From: Legionella sp.
GTDB taxonomy: Bacteria; Pseudomonadota; Gammaproteobacteria; Legionellales; Legionellaceae
Direction of reading: 5' to 3'
Assembly (NCBI GenBank): GCA_030158115.1
Contig: JAOATK010000010.1
Location: 1 to 64,000, forward strand
Length of the DNA stretch: 64,000 bases
This document shows, in pieces, positions 1 to 7,269 of this stretch (the first letter of the stretch is position 1; the number at the start of each line of letters is the position of its first letter). Under the pieces are notes generated by a model. That model searched no databases. It saw only the letters and a program-made list of their open reading frames with translations, and was not told the origin of the DNA. The translations under genes and the position numbers were made by a program.

Positions 1-172
1 CGGATTACGCTACGCTGCATCCAGGCTACGTTTAAATTTTTTTTATCAAAAGTAGCCTGGATGGAGCGCAAAGCGCGCAATCCGGGAACCCCCGCGAAGC
101 AGGCTCATCGTTATATAAGGAGCCATGCTTTGCATGGATTTCCCGGATTACGCCATGCTGCATCCAAGCTAC
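1..172. repeat. Palindromic dispersed repeat, full unit plus partial copy
   Basis: A full unit lies at 52-172: it opens with GTAGCCTGGATG and closes with CATCCAAGCTAC, so the ends are inverted copies. Inside are CAATCCGGGA, a CGCGAAGC box, TTATATAAGG and TTTCCCGGATTACGC. A partial inverted copy (ATTACGC..CATCCAGGCTAC) lies at 1-29, separated from the full unit by an A/T-rich spacer. The same unit recurs at 1606-1725 and 35218-35335, with shorter forms elsewhere in the window. It does not look protein-coding. Confidence 0.85.
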
Positions 173-290
173 GTTTGATTTTCTTTTTAATCTCATTTTT
201 AATCCTTTCTCAGCTGATAGGCAGTCAAGCATTTTTCCAGTAGAATGAAAATTCTCTCCTTGAAATAATATGATCTTAATGAACTAAACC

Positions 291-1601
291 ATGCATAAAA
301 CAACGCTAATATTGTATGTTTTATCTCTTATTCTAGGCATTATTGTTGGCCTGGTAGGTGCATCTTTTCGTTTTTCAATAGAATTACTAAACACCGTGCT
401 AGCAAGAAGCTTTGATTTACTTAGCGGGCATGGTTGGCTTATGGGGTTAACTTCAGGCCTGGTATCTATGACTATGGTTCTAGCAGCTTTTTTTGCGGTT
501 AAAAATATATCTCCTGAAGCGGCTGGCAGTGGTGTACAAGAAATAGAAGGGGCCTTGCTTCATCTTCGACCCATTTTTTGGAAACGTTTAATACCGGTAA
601 AATATTTTTTTGGTATCTTGGCTCTCTCTTCTAAGATGGTTTTAGGCCGAGAAGGGCCGATTATTCATATAGGGGGGAATCTTGGAGAAATGCTGGGTAG
701 CTTATTTAATGTTTCACAGCCTAGACGAGACAGCCTTATTGCTGCAGGTGCAGCAGCGGGTCTAGCAGTTGCTTTCAACGCCCCTTTAGCCGGGGCAATT
801 TTTGTTATGGAAGAAATGCGCAATCAATTTAATTATTCCTTTACCAATTTTAATATGGTGGTTATTGCCTGTGTCATTTCAACAATCGTTTTAGAAATGC
901 TTATGGGGACTCAAGCAATAATAGCAATGCCTGTGTATGAATTCCCAGCGCTAAGTAATTTATGGTTATTTGCTTTGTTCGGCATCATAGTAGGTTTTGT
1001 GGGACTTTTATTTAATAAAGCGCTGATGAGGTCGCTTATTTTAGTCAATAAATTAACCTCAAAACAAAAAATATGTTATGTGGCAATTATTGGTTTTTTA
1101 GTTGGTGTATTAGCTATTTACTATCCAGGATCTGTTGGGGAAGGGTCTGATATTATTCAACAGGCATTATCACTTACACCTGGACTGAACACCTTAATTT
1201 TTTTATTTTTTATTCGTTTTATGGGATCTATGATCTGCTATTCTTCTGGAGTTCCAGGCGGAATTTTTGCACCTATTTTAGCTTTAGGAACATTACTTGG
1301 AGTCGCTGTATTTCATATTTTGTCTTTTTTGCATCTTGATTTTTCAACCCAACCAGGAATGTTTGCGGTTGCAGGAATGGCGGCACTTTTCGCAGCCGCA
1401 ACTCGAGCCCCTATTACAGGTGGTGTACTTGTTATCGAGATGACGCAAAACTATTCTTTAATTTTACCCTTGATGATGACTTGCTTGACTGCCACAATCA
1501 TCATGCAACTCGCTGGGAATGCCCCAATATATGAACAATTGCTTAATTGGGTTTTGAAAAAAAAGAAAAAGGTCGTGGAGTCAAGACAGGTGAATATATG
1601 A
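291..1601 (+). CDS. clcA: ClC-family chloride/proton exchanger
   Basis: This is an inner-membrane ClC protein of 436 residues, close to the usual size of bacterial ClcA without CBS domains. The three anion-filter motifs are visible: GSGVQE at 79-84, GREGP at 119-123 and GGIFAP in the second half. Glu121 matches the gating glutamate, the EEMR stretch at 174-177 matches the internal proton glutamate of E. coli ClcA, and a tyrosine near the C-terminus (NAPIYEQ) matches the inner-gate tyrosine. Together these favour a 2Cl-/H+ antiporter over a channel, as known for acid-resistance ClcA. The ATG lacks a clear Shine-Dalgarno site. The gene stands alone between two copies of the palindromic repeat. 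The family is certain; the physiological role is inferred. Confidence 0.93.
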   Translation: MHKTTLILYVLSLILGIIVGLVGASFRFSIELLNTVLARSFDLLSGHGWLMGLTSGLVSMTMVLAAFFAVKNISPEAAGSGVQEIEGALLHLRPIFWKRLIPVKYFFGILALSSKMVLGREGPIIHIGGNLGEMLGSLFNVSQPRRDSLIAAGAAAGLAVAFNAPLAGAIFVMEEMRNQFNYSFTNFNMVVIACVISTIVLEMLMGTQAIIAMPVYEFPALSNLWLFALFGIIVGFVGLLFNKALMRSLILVNKLTSKQKICYVAIIGFLVGVLAIYYPGSVGEGSDIIQQALSLTPGLNTLIFLFFIRFMGSMICYSSGVPGGIFAPILALGTLLGVAVFHILSFLHLDFSTQPGMFAVAGMAALFAAATRAPITGGVLVIEMTQNYSLILPLMMTCLTATIIMQLAGNAPIYEQLLNWVLKKKKKVVESRQVNI

Positions 1602-1605
1602 TGAC

Positions 1606-1725
1606 CTAGGCTGGATTACGCACAGCGTGCAATCTGGGACCCCCCAGCGAAGCGGGCTCAATCGCTATATAAGGTGCCACACTTGGCATGGTTTTCCCAG
1701 ATTATACTACGCTGAATCCAGCTAC
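1606..1725. repeat. Palindromic dispersed repeat, full-length unit
   Basis: This is a second full unit of the family seen at 52-172, just after the ClC stop codon. It has GGCTGGATTACGC, GCGAAGCGGGCTCA, a CGCTATATAAGG box, TTTTCCCAGATTATAC and the closing GAATCCAGCTAC. It is more diverged (CTGGGA for CCGGGA). It separates the convergent ClC and oxidoreductase genes and may act as a transcript end. Confidence 0.8.
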
Positions 1726-1752
1726 TCTAAGAATAGCTATGGAGAGGATGTT

Positions 1753-2721
1753 TTAATTAATTTTGATGACTATTTTACCAAAATGAGCCCCTGTTTGCAT
1801 ATAGTGCTGAGCCTCTTCAATTTGTTCCAAAGCAAATGCTGAGTCGATAATTGGGGTTATCTCTTTCTTAGCTAGTGCATCCTGCCAGGTTTGATGGGCT
1901 AATTTCCATAGGCGTGCTTTTTCCTTGATAGTTTGAGCGCGGAGTATAAAGCCTATTATACTTAGTCTTTTTCGCATAATGAGAGCCAAGTTGCATTCTA
2001 CCGTACTGCCTTTAATACAGGCGATTTGAATTAATTTTCCTTGTGGTTTGAGTAGGTGAAGATGCCGATTGAAATAATCGCCACCTATAAAATCAAGGAT
2101 TAAATCCACGCTTTGCTCGGCAATTAAATCTTCAAAATCTTGAGTGGTATGATTAATAATCTGATCTGCTCCGAGTTGTCTTGCTTTTTCAATTTTATCA
2201 GTATGGCCCACTGTTGTGATGACGGTAGCATTAATGTGCTTTGCTATTTGGATTGCTAGGGAAGCAATGCCACTACCTGCGCCATGAATAAGTAAAGTTT
2301 GACCTGGTTTTAGTTTACCTAAATCAAATAAAGTCGCGTGAACGGTGGTGAGTGCTTCAGGAAGAGCTGCTGCAAGTGAGTAATCCCAGCCTTTAGGAAT
2401 GATATGAGCTAAAGTGCTTTCTACTGAGCAATATTCAGCATAAGCGCCGCTTCCCACCAATCCATACACTTTATCTCCGATTTTAAATTGAGTCACTTTA
2501 GAGCCTACAGCCACCACCACACCGGCGACCTCTAAACCAGGAATATCTAATTCACCTTTAGGAGGAGGGTATTTGCCATAGCGTTGCATGAGATCGGCTC
2601 TATTGAGTGCTGTAGCTTTAACATACACCAAAATTTGGGTATTCGTGTATTTGGGTTGAGCCCCGTTTTCTATAACGAGTCTGCTATGTTGTCCTGGGTT
2701 TTGTATATGTATGTAGCGCAA
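1753..2721 (-). CDS. NADPH:quinone oxidoreductase-like (zinc-free MDR family)
   Basis: This 322-residue protein belongs to the zinc-free medium-chain dehydrogenase/reductase superfamily (quinone oxidoreductase, PIG3-like). The N-terminal catalytic fold carries GLEVAGVVVAVG at 62-73 and a VYGLVGSGAYAEY segment. The Rossmann domain has the NADPH loop GAGSGIAS at 147-154 and a later DLILDFIGG strand. No zinc-ligand cysteines are seen. The start is a TTG preceded by AAGGA eight bases upstream. It is divergent from the ugp operon with about 95 bp between them, so the two may share a control region. The substrate cannot be told from the sequence; reduction of quinones or enones by NADPH is the family expectation. 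Confidence 0.88.
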   Translation of the reverse strand: MRYIHIQNPGQHSRLVIENGAQPKYTNTQILVYVKATALNRADLMQRYGKYPPPKGELDIPGLEVAGVVVAVGSKVTQFKIGDKVYGLVGSGAYAEYCSVESTLAHIIPKGWDYSLAAALPEALTTVHATLFDLGKLKPGQTLLIHGAGSGIASLAIQIAKHINATVITTVGHTDKIEKARQLGADQIINHTTQDFEDLIAEQSVDLILDFIGGDYFNRHLHLLKPQGKLIQIACIKGSTVECNLALIMRKRLSIIGFILRAQTIKEKARLWKLAHQTWQDALAKKEITPIIDSAFALEQIEEAQHYMQTGAHFGKIVIKIN

Positions 2722-2816
2722 AATATTTTTCCTTAGTTGATGGCTCTTTTATTCTTTACTTGCAACACATTACCTAAGATAATCATCAATTAAGACCTTC
2801 TTATTTAGTTGGGCTA

Positions 2817-3695
2817 ATGGCAAAATTTAATCATCAACGCGTTTACGCTTGGCTTTTTATAGCCCCCCAACTTATTATCACGCTGGTATTTTTTATTTGG
2901 CCTGCGTGTAACGCCCTAATCCAATCCTTTTTTTTCACCGATGCCTTTGGTTTGCATCATCAATTTGCAGGGCTTGCTAATTTTACCGATCTGTTTTTTG
3001 ACTCCAGTTATAGTAGAGCCATCGGTGTTACTTTTATTATTGCTATTAGCGTGACCTTTTGCACGATGAGCTTAGGGTTGCTATTGGCTATCTTAGTTAA
3101 TAATAGACGAAAATCGCAAGGAATATATAAATCCTTACTTATTTGGCCTTATGCCGTGGCTCCTGCTGTTGCTGCCATTCTTTGGCGTTTTTTATGTCAT
3201 CCTTCTTTGGGGTGGATGACGCATTTTTTAAAATTTTTAGGAATTGATTTTGATTATGTCAATAATGTTAATCAAGCCTTATTTGTGGTGATTCTTACAG
3301 CCAGTTGGCAACAATTTAGTTATAATTTTTTATTTTATTTCGCAGCACTTAGAACGGTGCCTGCATCAATCATAGAGGCTGCAATTATTGATGGTGCCTC
3401 ACCTTGGCAACGTTTTTGGCAGATTATTATTCCTTTACTTTCACCGACTACATTTTTTTTGCTGATTATGAATTTAATGTATGGTTTTTTTGATACTTTT
3501 GGCATTATTCAGGTCATGACACATGGTGGCCCAGGGAATAGCACGACAAATTTGATTTATAAAGTATATCAAGATGGATTTGAAGGAATGGATATGGGCA
3601 GTTCATCAGCTCAATCGGTGTTATTAATGATTATCGTAGTTAGTGTTTCTTTGGTGCAATTTAAGTACCTTGAGAAAAAGGTTCATTACACATGA
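2817..3695 (+). CDS. ugpA: Glycerol-3-phosphate-type ABC transporter permease UgpA
   Basis: This is an inner-membrane permease of the carbohydrate-uptake (MalF/UgpA) ABC family, 292 residues with about six membrane helices. The coupling-helix EAA motif is present near residue 188 (EAAIIDGASPWQRFW, then IPLLSP). It heads a run of six tightly packed genes; its stop overlaps the ugpE start by four bases. No gene for the periplasmic binding protein UgpB adjoins it, so the receptor must be encoded elsewhere if the system is functional. The ugp name rests on overall similarity and the A-E-C order; another sugar-phosphate or polyol substrate is possible. Confidence 0.85.
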   Translation: MAKFNHQRVYAWLFIAPQLIITLVFFIWPACNALIQSFFFTDAFGLHHQFAGLANFTDLFFDSSYSRAIGVTFIIAISVTFCTMSLGLLLAILVNNRRKSQGIYKSLLIWPYAVAPAVAAILWRFLCHPSLGWMTHFLKFLGIDFDYVNNVNQALFVVILTASWQQFSYNFLFYFAALRTVPASIIEAAIIDGASPWQRFWQIIIPLLSPTTFFLLIMNLMYGFFDTFGIIQVMTHGGPGNSTTNLIYKVYQDGFEGMDMGSSSAQSVLLMIIVVSVSLVQFKYLEKKVHYT

Positions 3696-4519
3696 AATTA
3701 TTAATTCGCATTTTATCTCATGGTTTTTTATGCTTCTTTATTATGTTGATGCTCTTACCTATTTACTTAGCACTCGTTGCTGCAAGTCATGAAGGCAGTG
3801 CGATGATGCAAGCTCCTATTCCCATGTTTCCTGGTACTTTGTTATTTAGTAATATGAAAGAGGTATTGACCCAAGGTTTGTCCGTGACAGGAGGGGAGCC
3901 GCTTACTTCTATGTTATTCAATAGCTTTTGTATGGCATTAGCGATCGCCTTTGGTAAAATAGTCATTGCCTTAGGTTCGGCTTTTTCTTTAGTTTATTTT
4001 GATTTTCCCTTTAAAAAATGGTGCTTTGCTTTGATATTTGCCACGATGATGTTGCCAATTGAAGTACGTATCGTTCCTACCTTTCAGGTTGTTGCCTCGT
4101 TTGGATTATTGAATTCATTTACTGGATTAACCTTGCCATTATTCGTTTCCGCCACGGGTACTTTTTTATTTAGACAATTTTTTAAAACGATTCCATCTGA
4201 ATTGGTTGATGCAGCTAAATTAGATGGCGCAGGAGCGGTTCGGTTCTTTTTTGATATTCTTCTGCCTTTGTCTAAGACTCAAATTGCTTCTTTATTTGTG
4301 ATTTTATTTGTCTACGGATGGAATCAATACTTATGGCCTTTGATCATTACAACAGAAACAAAAATGGCTACTATTGTGATGGGTATTCGCTATCTTGCAG
4401 GGGTCGCAGATCAAATTCCACAATGGCATTACATTATGGCCGTGGCATTGATTGCTTTAATTCCACCCTGTATGGTAGTGATGTTGATGCAACGTTGGTT
4501 TGAAAAAGGATTAAAGTAG
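3692..4519 (+). CDS. ugpE: Glycerol-3-phosphate-type ABC transporter permease UgpE
   Basis: This second permease of the importer is 275 residues long, with about six membrane segments and the MalG/UgpE-type EAA loop (DAAKLDGAGAVRFFF, then LPLSK). It overlaps ugpA by an ATGA junction and is followed after one base by the ATPase gene, so translation is probably coupled. It should pair with UgpA to form the channel. It is of ordinary length for the family, with no frameshift. The substrate assignment carries the same caution as for ugpA. Confidence 0.85.
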   Translation: MKLLIRILSHGFLCFFIMLMLLPIYLALVAASHEGSAMMQAPIPMFPGTLLFSNMKEVLTQGLSVTGGEPLTSMLFNSFCMALAIAFGKIVIALGSAFSLVYFDFPFKKWCFALIFATMMLPIEVRIVPTFQVVASFGLLNSFTGLTLPLFVSATGTFLFRQFFKTIPSELVDAAKLDGAGAVRFFFDILLPLSKTQIASLFVILFVYGWNQYLWPLIITTETKMATIVMGIRYLAGVADQIPQWHYIMAVALIALIPPCMVVMLMQRWFEKGLK

Positions 4520-4520
4520 C

Positions 4521-5612
4521 ATGGCCACAGTGAATTTAATTGAAGTCTCAAAACACGTTGGACAAACTACTATTCTTGATAAAATTAATCTTAGTATTAA
4601 AAAAGGCGAATTTTTGGTAATCGTTGGGCCTTCTGGTTGTGGAAAGTCTACTTTATTGCGTTTAATTGCTGGGTTAGATGAAATCAGCTCAGGCTCCATT
4701 TTAATCAATAACCAATGTGTCAACCAAATACCTGCAGCCCAAAGAGACATGGCTATGGTATTTCAAAATTATGCACTTTATCCACACATGACGGTATTTG
4801 ATAATATGGCATATGGTTTAAAAATGCGTCGTTTTAAGCCAATGGAAATTAAGCAACGGGTTACTGATGCTGCAAAGCTATTGCATATAACACCATTTTT
4901 AGAAAGAAAACCTTCAGCTCTCTCGGGTGGTCAACGACAACGTGTGGCTATGGGCCGAGCGATGGTTCGTTCACCGGCGGTTTTTTTATTTGATGAGCCT
5001 TTATCTAATTTGGATGCTAAATTACGCACCGAGATGCGACATGAAATTAGAAGGTTGCATCAACAATTAAATACCACTAGCTTGTATGTGACACATGACC
5101 CAACAGAAGCGATGACTATGGGTGAACGGATTATGGTTCTTAATCAGGGTTTGGTTGAGCAAATTGGTACGCCTCAAGAATTGTATCAAAATCCGGAGAC
5201 TTTATTTGTTGCAGGATTTACTGGTCACTATCCTGTCAATGTCTTGGCTGGAGCTTTTGATAAGAGTACAGGGACATTACATACAAAATCAGGCATTCAA
5301 TATCCTTTACATCATGGATTAAAGTCGCTAAAAGATAGAGCGCCTTTGGTTTTGGCAATTAGAGCTGAACATGTTCAGGTGTGTTCTAAAGAGGACCCTC
5401 AAAGCATTGAAGCTCACATTGAGTTTATCGATGACATGGGTGCTGATAAATTAATTAGAGCAAAATGCATCAAAAGCAAAGAACAGCTTAACTTGAGAGT
5501 GCCTGCTGAACAGGTGTTAGCAAGTGGACCTCTTTATGTCCAGCTACCTCAAATGAAACTGCATGTATTTCATCAGAAAACGGGCAAACGTATTGGAGAA
5601 TGGCGTGAGTAA
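4521..5612 (+). CDS. ugpC: ABC importer ATPase UgpC/MalK type
   Basis: This is the energising ATPase for the UgpA/UgpE permease, 363 residues. Walker A GPSGCGKST is at 36-44, the Q-loop glutamine at 82, the signature LSGGQ at 134-138, Walker B FLFDE at 155-159 and the switch histidine at 192. The residue after the usual HD pair is proline (THDPTEAMT) where most relatives have glutamine; this should not abolish activity. The C-terminal third is the MalK/UgpC TOBE-type domain that normally contacts regulators and phosphate analogues. The gene sits one base after ugpE and overlaps the likely GTG start of the next gene. Confidence 0.9.
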   Translation: MATVNLIEVSKHVGQTTILDKINLSIKKGEFLVIVGPSGCGKSTLLRLIAGLDEISSGSILINNQCVNQIPAAQRDMAMVFQNYALYPHMTVFDNMAYGLKMRRFKPMEIKQRVTDAAKLLHITPFLERKPSALSGGQRQRVAMGRAMVRSPAVFLFDEPLSNLDAKLRTEMRHEIRRLHQQLNTTSLYVTHDPTEAMTMGERIMVLNQGLVEQIGTPQELYQNPETLFVAGFTGHYPVNVLAGAFDKSTGTLHTKSGIQYPLHHGLKSLKDRAPLVLAIRAEHVQVCSKEDPQSIEAHIEFIDDMGADKLIRAKCIKSKEQLNLRVPAEQVLASGPLYVQLPQMKLHVFHQKTGKRIGEWRE

Positions 5613-6477
5613 AGTAAAAAATCAATTAAAGCCAATGGATACCCCAGTTTATCGTTATTGGTCCGCACTATGCATGTCTTTTTATTCTCGTCGTTTGTAT
5701 GTTGATGTGGGCAAGCGTTGGCAGGGTTGGGGTGTTCTTTATCTCTTATTGGCGATAGCTTTATTTTCCACTCCCTTTTTTTTAAGAACTACAGTTAGTC
5801 TTAATGAAACATTTAAAACACAAATTACGGAACCTTTATTAAAAATACCTGTTTTTTACATTCAAAATGGGGATGTTATTTTTGATAAACCCATGCCTTA
5901 TATTATAAAAAATAATAAAAACCAGCCAGTAGTACTCATTGATACAACAGGAAAAGTCACTGATTTTACGGATTATCCTTATTTAAGTATTTTAATAACT
6001 AAAAATTCGATTGCATTTAAAATACCTAATCCAGAGTTATTTAATATGGGTAACCCTGCTCCTAGTAATGCTAAGCCTTTTGTTCAATCATTTGATAAAG
6101 GAACGAATTTAGTATTCCAAGGGAAAAAAATTGCAGAGCAGAATGCTATTGCAGGGCTTCAATATGCTTCAGAAATTGTGCTTTATCCTATAATTGTGGG
6201 TATGTTTTTTTCTATCTTTATTGTTTTTTTTCCCGTTTTAGCGCTTTTAGGGCAAAATTTCTCGAGCATTTTTTATTCATTTAAAATTAATTTTAAAACA
6301 TCCTGTCGACTCCTTATTGTTGCTGGAACTCCTATGATGTTTTTACTTATGATATTTTTGACTCTAAATCGTGTATTTGTAGGTCTAGGATTTGTTTTAT
6401 TCTTTTTACTCATTGCTTACTACAGTTTTGCTATTTATGCATTACGAGCAGAAAGTCGCAGAGTAGCCATTGTATGA
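5605..6477 (+). CDS. DUF1189-like membrane protein
   Basis: This protein of about 290 residues looks like the DUF1189 family. One membrane helix follows residue 30, then comes a long soluble loop rich in beta-prone segments, then three or four C-terminal helices. The chosen start is GTG at 5605, which overlaps the ugpC stop and has GGAG six bases upstream; an upstream ATG at 5563 would lengthen the overlap and fits less well. The stop overlaps the next start by ATGA. No enzymatic motif is seen. The operon position suggests a role beside lipid or glycerol-phosphate uptake, but that is only context. Confidence 0.7.
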   Translation: MSKVKNQLKPMDTPVYRYWSALCMSFYSRRLYVDVGKRWQGWGVLYLLLAIALFSTPFFLRTTVSLNETFKTQITEPLLKIPVFYIQNGDVIFDKPMPYIIKNNKNQPVVLIDTTGKVTDFTDYPYLSILITKNSIAFKIPNPELFNMGNPAPSNAKPFVQSFDKGTNLVFQGKKIAEQNAIAGLQYASEIVLYPIIVGMFFSIFIVFFPVLALLGQNFSSIFYSFKINFKTSCRLLIVAGTPMMFLLMIFLTLNRVFVGLGFVLFFLLIAYYSFAIYALRAESRRVAIV

Positions 6478-7268
6478 AAGACTTAATCCATTTTTCTCAT
6501 GGAAATGGTTTTCCAGCGCTTTGTTATAAGCAAATGCTGGATGGCTTATCACAAGAGTTTGATTGCTGTTACATTGATCGTATTGGACACAATCCTGAGT
6601 TTCCAGTCACCGAAAATTGGCATAATCTAGTATTAGAACTCATTGATAATGTTAAAAAAAATGCCGATCGCCCAGTTATTGCTGTAGGTCACTCCTTGGG
6701 TGGAATACTCAGTTTATTAGCATCTATAGAACAACCACAACTGTTTAAAACAGTGATTATGCTTGACTCGCCATTAATTGGTCCTTTTAAATCGAATATG
6801 ATTCGTTTTGCTAAAAGATTTGGGTTTATTGACAGGATGACACCTGCATTTAAAACGCGAGCACGACGCGAGCATTGGAAAACGCATGAGCAATTAGTAA
6901 CTTACTTAAAAACACGCGATCTATTTAAAACATTTACAGATGAATGCCTTAATGATTATATCACTTACGGTTTAGAGCAAAATGAACAAGGATATCATTT
7001 GCGTTTTGATAGGAAAACTGAATATCAAATCTATTGTACTATTCCTCATATTATTCCTAACTACAAAGGGAAGTTATCAACTCCGGCGGCGATAATATAT
7101 GGCGATAAAAGCACTGTCGTAGATAAACAAGATGTGCATTATATGAAAAAAGCCTTTAAAGTGAAGAGTGTTAAAACCCATGGAACTCACTTGTTTCCTA
7201 TGGAGCATCCATTAAAAGCAGCGAAACAGATTATAGAAACTATCCATCAGCTTCTACAGGGAGAATGA
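6474..7268 (+). CDS. Alpha/beta-hydrolase (lipase/esterase-like)
   Basis: This 264-residue protein of the alpha/beta-hydrolase fold has an oxyanion-region HGNGFP near the N-terminus, nucleophile elbow GHSLGG (Ser74), a probable acid Asp211 in IYGDKS and a catalytic His239 in the GTHLFPMEHP segment. No signal peptide is seen, so it is probably cytoplasmic. Its four-base overlap with the DUF1189-like gene and one-base gap to fadE suggest co-transcription. A job releasing acyl chains for beta-oxidation is a reasonable inference from position, not shown by the sequence. Confidence 0.85.
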   Translation: MKDLIHFSHGNGFPALCYKQMLDGLSQEFDCCYIDRIGHNPEFPVTENWHNLVLELIDNVKKNADRPVIAVGHSLGGILSLLASIEQPQLFKTVIMLDSPLIGPFKSNMIRFAKRFGFIDRMTPAFKTRARREHWKTHEQLVTYLKTRDLFKTFTDECLNDYITYGLEQNEQGYHLRFDRKTEYQIYCTIPHIIPNYKGKLSTPAAIIYGDKSTVVDKQDVHYMKKAFKVKSVKTHGTHLFPMEHPLKAAKQIIETIHQLLQGE

Positions 7269-7269
7269 A

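Noticed and set aside
61..243. Open frame in the first 250 bases on both strands
   Set aside because: It lies inside the palindromic repeat; no ribosome site and the same translation pattern recurs at other repeat copies.
1627..1842. Open frame after the ClC gene
   Set aside because: It is built from a repeat copy and the 3' part of the oxidoreductase gene on the other strand.
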